A stretch of 32,158 nt of DNA from Gammaproteobacteria bacterium. Lineage in GTDB: Bacteria > Pseudomonadota > Gammaproteobacteria > DRLM01. Every line of letters starts with the position of its first letter. Position 1 is the stretch's first letter. The stretch is from the NCBI GenBank assembly GCA_011375345.1, contig DRLM01000124.1:1-32158 (forward strand), written 5' to 3'. Shown piece by piece: positions 7,277 through 15,172 of the stretch. The notes below the pieces were generated by a model that made no database searches, was not told the DNA's origin, and saw only the letters and a list, made by a program, of their open reading frames with translations. Made by a program: the position numbers and the translations under genes.

Positions 7277-8745
7277 GCGCCCTGGCGGTACTGTTGCTGA
7301 CGCCCCTGCTGGGGGCCGCGGGCCTGCCGCTGGTCGGCCGCCTGGCCGTCGCGGGAGGGCTCAACGTGGTGGTGAGTGCCGTCACCCTGGCGGCGGCCGT
7401 TGGTCTTGCCGTCACCGTGGCCGGCGAGGGCGTGGCGGCCGGCGGCATATTGCGGGTGGACGCCTTCAACGTCTGTCTGCTGGTTCTGACCGCCTTTGTG
7501 GGCCTGACCACCGCCATTTTCTCCCGTCCCTACATGGGCCATGTGTACGCCAGCGGCCGGGTGGGCGCGCGCGGCATGCGCCTTTACCACGCCATGTTCC
7601 AGGCCTTCATGTTCACCATGCTGCTGGCCCTGTCCAGTGACAATCTGGGGGTGCTGTGGGTGGCGGTGGAAGGGGCCACCCTGGCCACCGTGCTGCTGGT
7701 GTCTCTGTACCGCACGCCGGAGGCCATCGAGGCGGCGTGGAAATATTTTGTCCTGTGTGGCGTGGGCATCGCCCTGGCCCTGTTCGGCACCGTGCTGCTC
7801 TATTTCGCCGCCCAACACCTAGTTGCTGATCCGGCGGCGGGCCTGAGCTGGAGCACGCTGTACGACGTTGCGCCGCAGTTGCAGCCGTCCATCATGGCCC
7901 TGGCATTTGTCTTTCTGCTGGTGGGTTACGGCACCAAAGTGGGCCTGGTGCCCATGCACCAGTGGCTGCCCGACGCCCACTCGGAAGGCCCCACCCCCAT
8001 GTCGGCGGTGCTCTCCGGCTTGTTGCTCAATGTGGCCCTGTACGCGGTGGTGCGCCTGAAAATGCTGGTGGACGGCGCCCTTGCCGCTACCGCAACGCCC
8101 CGGTTGGCGGGCCATTTGCTGATGGGCTTCGGCCTGGTGTCGTTTCTGGTGGCGGGCCTGTTTTTGCACCGTCAGCGCGACATCAAGCGCCTGTTCAGCT
8201 ATTCCTCCATCGAGCACATGGGGCTGATGACCTTCGCTTTCGGCCTGGGCGGGCCGCTGGCCACCTTCGGCGCCCTGCTGCACATGCTGGTGCATTCCCT
8301 CACCAAGTCGGCCATTTTCGTCACCGTGGGTCACGCGGCCCACATCGCCGGCAGCCAGTCCATCGACCACATCCGCGGCCTGATCCGCACCCAGCCGGCA
8401 GTGGGCTGGGGGCTGTTGCTGGCCGTGGCGGCCATCGCCGGCTTCCCGCCCTTTGGCGTGTTCGCCAGCGAGTTTTTGCTGCTCAGCGCCACCATGCAGA
8501 GCCAGCCCTGGTTCACCGTCGTGCTGCTCACGGGGCTGGGTGTGGCCTTTGCCGGGTTGTTCCGCCATGTGCAGCCCATGGTCTACGGCCCTGTGCCCGA
8601 AGGCCAGGGGCCGGTGGCCGCCAACATGCTGCCGGTGATGGTGCACCTGGGTCTGGTGCTGTGGCTGGGGCTGGCCATCCCCAGCTTTCTGGCCGCCTGG
8701 CTGGACCGTGCCACCCACTTGATCGCGGGGGCGCATCTGCTATGA
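7273..8745 (+). CDS. hyfF: HyfF-like antiporter subunit (NuoN/NuoL family)
   Basis: This 490-residue membrane protein is the second antiporter-like subunit of the complex. It carries the family's charged residues: E133 in VLWVAVEGATLATVLLV, K157 in EAAWKYFVLCGVG, and the later segment YGTKVGLVPMHQWLPDAH followed by PTPMSAVLSGLLLN. About fourteen hydrophobic segments fit the family fold. The GTG start at 7273 overlaps the hyfE stop, and the ATG of hyfG overlaps its own stop (8742-8745). With HyfB it would give two antiporter-like units, fewer than in E. coli hydrogenase 4, which has HyfB, HyfD and HyfF. No HyfD homologue is present. The family call is strong; the actual coupling ion is unknown. 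Confidence 0.9.
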   Translation: MSALAVLLLTPLLGAAGLPLVGRLAVAGGLNVVVSAVTLAAAVGLAVTVAGEGVAAGGILRVDAFNVCLLVLTAFVGLTTAIFSRPYMGHVYASGRVGARGMRLYHAMFQAFMFTMLLALSSDNLGVLWVAVEGATLATVLLVSLYRTPEAIEAAWKYFVLCGVGIALALFGTVLLYFAAQHLVADPAAGLSWSTLYDVAPQLQPSIMALAFVFLLVGYGTKVGLVPMHQWLPDAHSEGPTPMSAVLSGLLLNVALYAVVRLKMLVDGALAATATPRLAGHLLMGFGLVSFLVAGLFLHRQRDIKRLFSYSSIEHMGLMTFAFGLGGPLATFGALLHMLVHSLTKSAIFVTVGHAAHIAGSQSIDHIRGLIRTQPAVGWGLLLAVAAIAGFPPFGVFASEFLLLSATMQSQPWFTVVLLTGLGVAFAGLFRHVQPMVYGPVPEGQGPVAANMLPVMVHLGLVLWLGLAIPSFLAAWLDRATHLIAGAHLL

Positions 8746-10331
8746 CAGGCGGCGACTGGCTGGCGGCCTGTCTCGACCGCCTGCGGGAGGCGGGGATCAC
8801 CCCGGCCGCGGCGGAGCCGGCGGGCTACTTGGCGCCGGCCCGCTGCCTGGTGCTGAACGCCGCCGACTGGGGCGGCGCCGCCCGGGTGGCGGCGGCTGCG
8901 GGTTGGCGCCATGCCGGGCTGTGGGGCGACCCGGTGGGCGGGGAGATTGCGGTGCACGCCTGCCTGGCCCGCCGGGGCGAGTACCTGGTGCTGCGCACCC
9001 GGGTGCCTCTGGGCGAGCCGCAGCTGGCCTCCCACAGCCCCTGGTTTCCCGGGGTGGACCGCCTGGAGCGCCACGCGCACGACTTGCTCGGCCTGGTCTT
9101 TGCCGGCCATCCCGATCCGCGCCGCTGGACCCGTCATCAGGCCTGGGGGGAGAACGACTTTCCCCTGCGCCCGGATTTTCCCGCGGCCGGCCGGGCGCCC
9201 AAGCGGGCGCCCGCCGACAGCGATTATCCCTTCACCCCGGTGGCGGGCAGCGCGGTGTACGAAATTCCCGTGGGCCCGGTGCACGCCGGCATTATCGAGC
9301 CGGGCCATTTCCGTTTTCAGGCCGTGGGTGAGGAGGTGCTGTGCCTGGAAGAGCGCCTGGGCTATGTGCACAAGGGCATAGAGAAAATCGCCGTGGGCCG
9401 CGATGCCACCGGCCTGGCCCGGCTGGCGGGGCGGGTCTCCGGCGACAGCACCGTGGCCCATGCCTGGGCTGCCTGCATGGCCCTGGAACGGGCCGCCGGC
9501 GTGGTGCCGCCGCCGCGGGCCCAGGTTATCCGCGCCATCCTGGCCGAGCGGGAGCGCATCGCCAATCATCTGGGCGACATCGGCGCCATTTGCAACGACG
9601 TGGGTTTCGTCTTCGCCCACATGCAATGCGCCCGGCTGCGTGAAGCCTGGCAGCGTGGCAGCCAGGCTGTATTCGGCCACCGCCTGCTCATGGACCGCGT
9701 CGTGCCCGGCGGCGTATTTCGTGATCTGACCCACCAGTGCCGCCAGCTCCTGCTGGCCCAGTGCGAGGACCTGTCGGGGGAACTGGATGCGCTGCTGCCC
9801 CTGCTGGAGGACTATCCCGCCCTGGAAGACCGCCTGGTGGAGACCGGCACATTGTCTGCCGCCACGGCCCGGCGGCTGGGTTGCCTGGGCTATGTGGCCA
9901 AGGCCAGCGGCCAGGATCTGGACGCGCGCCGCGACCACGGCTACGCCCCCTACAACCGGTTGCGGGTGCCTTCCCCCTGCCTGCAGGAAGGCGATGTGGC
10001 GGCCCGCCTGCACATCCGCGCGGTGGAAATCCGTCACAGCCTGGAGCTGCTGCGGCAACTGCTCGTTGCGCCGCCCGGGGGGGAGGTGGCCTGCCCCTGG
10101 CCGGAGAGCGCCGGAGCCGGCGCGGGGTTGGGCATGGTGGAGGGCTGGCGCGGTGAGATCATCACTTATGTGCGCCTGGACGAGGGGGGGCGGGTGGCGC
10201 GTTTCTTTCCCCGCGACCCCAGCTGGTTCAACTGGCCGGCGCTGGAAGCGCTGTTCCCTGGCAACATCGTGCCCGACTTTCCGGTGTGCAATAAATCGGT
10301 GAACGGCTCGTATTCGGGACAGGACCTCTAA
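8742..10331 (+). CDS. hyfG: HyfG-like large subunit lacking the [NiFe]-binding cysteine pairs
   Basis: This 529-residue soluble subunit fuses a NuoC-like 30-kDa domain (about residues 1-135) to a NuoD/HycE-like 49-kDa domain. The segment GPVHAGIIEPGHFRF (178-192) and LGYVHKGIEK (206-215) are typical of group 4 hydrogenase large subunits. In true hydrogenases an RxCGxC motif follows and a DPCxxC motif closes the protein. Here the first reads R231-V-S-G-D-S236, with serines in both cysteine places. The end reads D512-F-P-V-C-N-K-S519, with a single cysteine and no CxxC. A [NiFe] centre is therefore not expected, as described for energy-converting hydrogenase-related (Ehr) complexes. The frame is open upstream to 7962, but that lies inside hyfF; the ATG at 8742 overlaps the hyfF stop. 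The reaction catalysed is unknown. Confidence 0.9.
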   Translation: MTGGDWLAACLDRLREAGITPAAAEPAGYLAPARCLVLNAADWGGAARVAAAAGWRHAGLWGDPVGGEIAVHACLARRGEYLVLRTRVPLGEPQLASHSPWFPGVDRLERHAHDLLGLVFAGHPDPRRWTRHQAWGENDFPLRPDFPAAGRAPKRAPADSDYPFTPVAGSAVYEIPVGPVHAGIIEPGHFRFQAVGEEVLCLEERLGYVHKGIEKIAVGRDATGLARLAGRVSGDSTVAHAWAACMALERAAGVVPPPRAQVIRAILAERERIANHLGDIGAICNDVGFVFAHMQCARLREAWQRGSQAVFGHRLLMDRVVPGGVFRDLTHQCRQLLLAQCEDLSGELDALLPLLEDYPALEDRLVETGTLSAATARRLGCLGYVAKASGQDLDARRDHGYAPYNRLRVPSPCLQEGDVAARLHIRAVEIRHSLELLRQLLVAPPGGEVACPWPESAGAGAGLGMVEGWRGEIITYVRLDEGGRVARFFPRDPSWFNWPALEALFPGNIVPDFPVCNKSVNGSYSGQDL

Positions 10332-10340
10332 GGAACGGCC

Positions 10341-11335
<995 letters not shown>

Positions 11336-11430
11336 TCCGAAAGTCACCATGCGGAAATCTGACTGGCGTGAAACTGCATTCGTCTGGGTCTTCGTCATGA
11401 CGCTTCGTTTTTTTTACTGCGCGCCGGTGC

Positions 11431-11459
11431 TTGTCGTTCCCCCCACAAACACTTATCCT
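11431..11459 (+). promoter_or_regulatory. Candidate promoter for small RNA and/or tRNA-Ser
   Basis: A -35-like ttgtcg (11431-11436) is followed after 17 bases by tatcct (11454-11459). It would start transcription near 11466, upstream of the structured segment and the tRNA. This is a sequence match only. Confidence 0.4.
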
Positions 11460-11465
11460 ATAGGC

Positions 11466-11620
11466 CACTTCCACCGGAGTACTGTGGAAGGCGCGCCCCC
11501 GGCGTTGCCTGCGCCATGTAGTGTGTGGGGTGTTAAACGCGCCGATCGGGCCCAGCAGGGATCGCTGGGCCTTGGTCGTTTAGGGCCGGTGCGGCAGGTG
11601 TTTCCGCCGCACCCCCTTTT
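11466..11620 (+). ncRNA. Candidate structured small RNA upstream of tRNA-Ser
   Basis: Three stem-loops follow a candidate promoter. cttccac (11468-11474) pairs with gtggaag (11484-11490). taaacg (11534-11539) pairs with cgttta (11577-11582), enclosing ggcccagc (11549-11556) paired with gctgggcc (11564-11571). ggtgcggc (11588-11595) pairs with gccgcacc (11606-11613), followed by tttt at 11617-11620, terminator-like. It does not show the conserved cores of SRP RNA, tmRNA or 6S RNA that I could recognise. It may instead be a tRNA leader. This is a prediction from structure only. Confidence 0.35.
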
Positions 11621-11641
11621 CCATTCGCAATCGAAATTCCC

Positions 11642-11734
11642 GGAGAGGTACCGAAGCGGTCATACCGGCACCGACTCGAAATCGGTTGGGGGCTTTGCCG
11701 CCCCACGCGGGTTCGAATCCCGCCCTCTCCGCCA
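11642..11734 (+). tRNA. tRNA-Ser (anticodon CGA)
   Basis: A full cloverleaf can be drawn. The acceptor stem is ggagagg (11642-11648) with cctctcc (11724-11730), followed by discriminator g and an encoded cca. The anticodon stem accga/tcggt encloses the loop ctcgaaa with anticodon CGA at 11677-11679. A long class II variable arm (gggggc/gcccc) and the T arm gcggg-ttcgaat-cccgc follow. The tRNA reads UCG serine codons. Confidence 0.96.
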
Positions 11735-11767
11735 CACTCACCTTGACGCGCTCTCCGGATCAGCGGC

Positions 11768-12256
11768 GTGAACCGGCTCCCGGAAAAACGCAGTGGCACC
11801 TATGTGCTGGTGATGCGCGGCGACGACCGCGCCGAACTCACCATCGGCCGCCTGGGCCGGATGACCTTGCTCCCGGGGTATTACCTCTACGTGGGCAGCG
11901 CCTTCGGGCCCGGCGGGGTGCAGGCCCGGGTGCGGCGCCATGCCCGGGTCAACAAGCCTCGGCGTTGGCATATTGATTATCTCCGCGCCGCAGCGGAGCT
12001 GTTGGAAGTGTGGTATGCCTGCGGGGAAACCCGGCGGGAGCGGGAGTGGGTGCGCCGGCTCAGCCGCTGGCCGGGGATCGCCGTGCCTCTGCGGGGCTTC
12101 GGCGCCAGCGATGATCCCGGTCACAGTCACTTGTTTTATCTGGAAAATCAGCCGTCGTTCGACGCAATTGGCCAAGCCTTGCCGGACGCCGGTGAGCCGC
12201 TGCTCCGCTGGCTCAATCCGCCGCCGGATGCACCAGGCCGGTCTGCACCCGCTTGA
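11768..12256 (+). CDS. GIY-YIG family protein (DUF123)
   Basis: This 162-residue protein belongs to the DUF123 group of GIY-YIG-fold proteins (sometimes called Uri-superfamily endonucleases). The GIY-YIG-like element is seen as G37-Y-Y-L-Y-V-G-S-A45, followed by GGVQARVRRH and the characteristic RRWHIDYL (about 65-72). Later GHSHLFYLE fits the conserved C-terminal part. Nuclease activity has been proposed for the family from fold alone; a cellular role is not known to me. The GTG at 11768 is chosen because the family starts shortly before GTYVLVM; it lies 33 bases after the tRNA, with only a weak ribosome site. It is convergent with the minus-strand hydrolase gene, ending 39 bases before it. 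Confidence 0.8.
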   Translation: MNRLPEKRSGTYVLVMRGDDRAELTIGRLGRMTLLPGYYLYVGSAFGPGGVQARVRRHARVNKPRRWHIDYLRAAAELLEVWYACGETRREREWVRRLSRWPGIAVPLRGFGASDDPGHSHLFYLENQPSFDAIGQALPDAGEPLLRWLNPPPDAPGRSAPA

Positions 12257-12295
12257 ACCCGGTCCGCTCGCGCTCCGCCGGCCGCAGCCCCCTTG

Positions 12296-13300
12296 TTATC
12301 CGCAAAACCGCTCAATGGCCGCCGCCCGTCCCGCAGCGGGCCGGGGTGTTGTTTTGACGGGCGCCAGCACCCACCGAACGATATCGTTCAGCACGCGTTC
12401 GGCCTGCAAATCGCGGGTCAGCATGTGGTAGCCCCGGGGATAGAGCACGGCCTGCCAGTAGCCGTTGCCCGATGAGGTGAGATCGGTGAGCAGGCGGCAG
12501 GCGGGTTTTTTGGGGATGATCTCATCCCGTTCGCCATACAGAATGAGGGTGGGCAGGTGCAGCTTGGGCGCGGCGGCCAGGGCCCGGTCCATGAGGTTGG
12601 TAAGGCCCCACAGCACGTCGGCGCGGGTGGCTTTGATGACCAGGGGGTCCCGGCCCTGGGCACGCAGCATGTCGATGTTGTCGGAGGCAGTCACCTTCAA
12701 GCCCTTGCCGGTGAAGGTGCGGTGGGGGAAGGTGTGGGCCACCAGCCACAACAGATAACGCTGATAAAACGGCATGGTCTCGCGGGCCCAGACCGCCGGA
12801 GCTGTCAGGATCATGCCGTCCGCCGGCACGGTGGCCTGGCCATCCCCCTGGGCCGCCAGCAGCACCGCGGCGCCCATGCTCTCCCCCAAGAGATAAAGGG
12901 GCAGCCCGGGGTGGCGCCGGCGCAGCAGGCGGCTCAAGGTGCGCATATCGTCCACCAGCTTGTCCGTGCCGTGCCACAGGCCCCGGCCTTCGGTTGCGCC
13001 GAAGCCCCGCTGGTCGTAGGCGTACACCACGATACCCCGCCCGGCCAGGTAGGGTCCCACGGTGGCGTAGGCGTGGCGGTAATCATTGAGGCCGTGCAGG
13101 GCCAGCACCACCGCCCGGGGCGGGCCGGCCGGCCGCCACACGCTGTAGGGCAGGCGGTAGCCGTCCGCCATCACGGCATGGTGCGGTTCCAGATGAGGCG
13201 TGCCGGGCTGCCCCCCTGCCGGCGCCACCTGCGGCGTGGCGCAGCCGGCCAGGACGGTGGCCAGCAAGCCAGCGCCAAGCAAACCGGCAAAGCTTCTCAT
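12296..13300 (-). CDS. Alpha/beta-hydrolase lipoprotein (monoacylglycerol lipase-like)
   Basis: This 334-residue protein looks like a membrane-anchored serine hydrolase of the PldB/monoacylglycerol lipase group. The N-terminus MRSFAGLLGAGLLATVLAGC is a lipoprotein signal with lipobox LAGC and acylated C20. The hydrolase domain shows the oxyanion-type LALHG (H69), DQRGFGATEG, the nucleophile elbow G139-E-S141-M-G, the acid D259 in LYGERDEIIP and the catalytic H292 in PRGYHML, so the triad is complete. The start at 13300 is preferred over an upstream in-frame ATG at 13366 because it begins the signal peptide and has an AAGGGGG ribosome site a few bases upstream; that ribosome site lies inside a copy of the C5T5-type repeat. 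The substrate is unknown, with a lipid or ester likely. It would sit facing the periplasm on the inner or outer membrane. Confidence 0.85.
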   Translation of the reverse strand: MRSFAGLLGAGLLATVLAGCATPQVAPAGGQPGTPHLEPHHAVMADGYRLPYSVWRPAGPPRAVVLALHGLNDYRHAYATVGPYLAGRGIVVYAYDQRGFGATEGRGLWHGTDKLVDDMRTLSRLLRRRHPGLPLYLLGESMGAAVLLAAQGDGQATVPADGMILTAPAVWARETMPFYQRYLLWLVAHTFPHRTFTGKGLKVTASDNIDMLRAQGRDPLVIKATRADVLWGLTNLMDRALAAAPKLHLPTLILYGERDEIIPKKPACRLLTDLTSSGNGYWQAVLYPRGYHMLTRDLQAERVLNDIVRWVLAPVKTTPRPAAGRAAAIERFCG

Positions 13301-13301
13301 T

Positions 13302-13332
13302 TCCCCCTTGAAAAAGGAGAAAGCAGGGGGGA
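13302..13332. repeat. Copy A of a C-run/T-run intergenic repeat
   Basis: The segment begins tcccccttgaaaaagga and ends cagggggga, an imperfect palindrome. It resembles copies at 17505-17527 and 27651-27675. It supplies the ribosome-binding site of the minus-strand hydrolase gene. Confidence 0.4.
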
Positions 13333-13448
13333 TTGCGTCCAGCCGGGGCATGAGGGAAAAGTGCACTAAGATTCTTAAGTGTTGTGCTGGCTATTGTAGA
13401 ACGTAATCCTCGTCCGGGCTGGCGTCACGCCGGCTGGGGGCGCCGGGA

Positions 13449-14351
13449 ATGAACCCCCGTCTGTCCGTCTGGTTCATGCTGGCGGCCCTTACGGTGATGT
13501 GGGGCAGCGCCTTCATGTTTACCAAAATCGCTGTCGCGGCCCTCCCGCCGCAGCAAGTCGTGGCAGGCCGCCTGCTGGTGGCGGCCGCGGTGCTGGTGCT
13601 GTGGGTGACGCTCACCGGCCGCCGCTGGCCGCGGTCGAAAGCCGTGTGGGGGGCCTTGCTTTTGATCGCCGCCATCGGCACGGTCGTGCCCTTTTATCTC
13701 ATCAGTTGGGGACAACAGCACATTGACAGTGCCGTGGCGGGCATGCTGATGGCGGTGATGCCCCTGGTGGTGATGGTGCTGGCCCATTTTTTCGTGCCCG
13801 GTGAACCGCTGCACCGCTACCGGCTGGCGGGGTTTGTGCTGGGCTTTGCCGGCATCGTGGTGCTCACCGGCCCGCCTGCGTTCAGCAGTGACGGCGACGG
13901 CTGGGCCTTTGTCGCCATGCTGGCCGTGCTGGCGGGGGCGGTGTGCTACGGTGTGTCCACCATTTTGTCCCGCTTGCGGCCGCGCTGCGCGGCCTTGGAA
14001 TCCGCCGCCATCAGCGTCGGCCTGGCCGCGCTGTTCATGGCGCCGGTGGGCGGGGTGGGTTTCGTCGCCGGCATGGCGGCCCATCCTCCAGGGGCCCTGG
14101 CGGCCGTGGTGGTGCTGGGGGTGTTTGGCACGGCCCTGCCGCAAGTGATCTATTTTCGTCTGATTGCGGCGGCGGGGCCGAATTTTGTCTCCTACCTCAA
14201 CTACCTCATCCCCCCCTGGGCGGTGCTCATGGGGGTGGTGTTTCTGGGCGAGGCGCTGGCGTGGCGCGACGGGGCGGCCCTGGCCTTGATCTTGGCGGGC
14301 GTGGGGCTGTCCCGGCGTCCGCCCTTTCCCGACCGGGGTCCGCCGGCGTAA
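13449..14351 (+). CDS. EamA/DMT-family membrane transporter
   Basis: This 300-residue integral membrane protein has about ten hydrophobic segments in two repeated EamA halves (about residues 8-137 and 150-292), as in drug/metabolite transporters of the RhaT/YedA type. MLAALTVMWGSAFMFTKIAV is the typical first helix, and the second half ends in NYLIPPWAVLMGVVFLGE, a conserved feature of these exporters. Family members export amino acids, sugars or other small metabolites; the substrate here cannot be told. It is divergent from the hydrolase gene with about 150 bases between them, which must hold both promoters. The ribosome site is weak. It is probably a single gene; the next gene starts 58 bases later with its own strong ribosome site. 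Confidence 0.88.
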   Translation: MNPRLSVWFMLAALTVMWGSAFMFTKIAVAALPPQQVVAGRLLVAAAVLVLWVTLTGRRWPRSKAVWGALLLIAAIGTVVPFYLISWGQQHIDSAVAGMLMAVMPLVVMVLAHFFVPGEPLHRYRLAGFVLGFAGIVVLTGPPAFSSDGDGWAFVAMLAVLAGAVCYGVSTILSRLRPRCAALESAAISVGLAALFMAPVGGVGFVAGMAAHPPGALAAVVVLGVFGTALPQVIYFRLIAAAGPNFVSYLNYLIPPWAVLMGVVFLGEALAWRDGAALALILAGVGLSRRPPFPDRGPPA

Positions 14352-14409
14352 AGTAGAGGCCCGGATCGCCATTCTCAAATTTCGCCGCCGCGTCTCGCAG
14401 GAGGACACC

Positions 14410-15168
14410 ATGGATACCCCTAGCCCGTTGAGCCCGCGTTCCCGCCGGATTCTGGAGCAGTATTTCGCCCAACCCTGCGTCCCCGGAGACGGCAAGGCGC
14501 TGGGTTTTTATCAGATCGAGGGTTATCTGTTTTCCGTGGCCTCCGCTCCTGCGCTGGTGCCCCCCTCGCAGTGGCTGGCTCCCCTGTTTGGTGACCAGGG
14601 GCCGGAATTTGACAGCGAGGCCCAGGCGGAGGAGGTGGTGGGCGCCTTGTTGGCGCTGTACAACAGCCTGATCGGGCAGGTGCTGGCGGAGGAGGTCAGC
14701 CTGCCCGAGGCCTGCCGCCTTGGCGATGACGTGCTGGCGGGATTTGCGCCGGACCATCCCCGCTGCCAGTGGTGCCAGGGCTTTGAACTGGGCCATCATC
14801 TTTGCGCGCAGGCCTGGGAGGAGCGGTTGCCCGAAGAGCTGCGGGAGGATGTGGGTGAGGAAATTGATTTGGGCCTGTTGATCGGTGCCTTTTTCGCCTC
14901 ACGGGAGCGGGCCGAAGCCCTCTACCAGGCCGGGGGTGAGGAACATGCGGCGGGTTTCGCCGGCCTGGCCGCCGGCATGGACCGCCTGGCCCCCAGGACC
15001 TTGGCCCGATATGCCGCCTTGGGCCGGGCCCTGCATCAGGCCGGATGCGAAGCCCGGGAGGAGGAGGCCCGGCCCGCGCGCAGCGAAAAAATCGGCCGCA
15101 ACGAGCGGTGTGTTTGCGGCAGCGGCAAGAAATACAAAAAATGCTGCGGCGCACCCGCGGCGCAGTGA
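14410..15168 (+). CDS. UPF0149 (YecA-like) protein with C-terminal SEC-C zinc motif
   Basis: This 252-residue soluble protein has an N-terminal UPF0149/YgfB-YecA helical domain (about residues 5-200, with LGDDVLAGFAPDHPRCQWCQ followed by GFELG) and a SEC-C motif at the end (KIGRNERCVCGSGKKYKKCC, about 228-247). The motif is the same zinc-binding knuckle found at the C-terminus of SecA and binds zinc through its CxC...CC cysteines. YecA proteins have been linked to ribosome or SecA-related functions, but the role of this member is not established. The ATG at 14410 follows a strong AGGAGG. The stop is 4 bases before the proposed tmcA start, so the two are likely co-transcribed. Confidence 0.88.
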   Translation: MDTPSPLSPRSRRILEQYFAQPCVPGDGKALGFYQIEGYLFSVASAPALVPPSQWLAPLFGDQGPEFDSEAQAEEVVGALLALYNSLIGQVLAEEVSLPEACRLGDDVLAGFAPDHPRCQWCQGFELGHHLCAQAWEERLPEELREDVGEEIDLGLLIGAFFASRERAEALYQAGGEEHAAGFAGLAAGMDRLAPRTLARYAALGRALHQAGCEAREEEARPARSEKIGRNERCVCGSGKKYKKCCGAPAAQ

Positions 15169-15172
15169 GGTT

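Larger units (their letters stand above)
11336..11641. other. Gene-free region between tadA and tRNA-Ser
   Basis: No credible protein gene is seen in these 306 bases; open frames here run into the tRNA. The stretch holds a T8 run at 11408-11415 after a short palindrome (cgtcatgacg), possibly the tadA terminator, then a candidate promoter at 11431-11459 and a strongly structured segment to about 11620. Confidence 0.6.

Noticed and set aside
7962..8741. N-terminal extension of the HyfG frame upstream of 8742
   Set aside because: This part overlaps hyfF in another frame, and its translation is Arg/Pro/Gly-rich without homology; the ATG at 8742 gives the family N-terminus.
8742..10331. A functional [NiFe] hydrogenase 4
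   Set aside because: The cysteine pairs needed for the metal centre are absent in both motifs, so hydrogen chemistry is not supported.
11466..11620. SRP RNA, tmRNA or 6S RNA
   Set aside because: tadA is sometimes next to the SRP RNA gene, so I looked for its conserved ggaaggnagca loop and for the tmRNA and 6S cores on both strands, and saw none.
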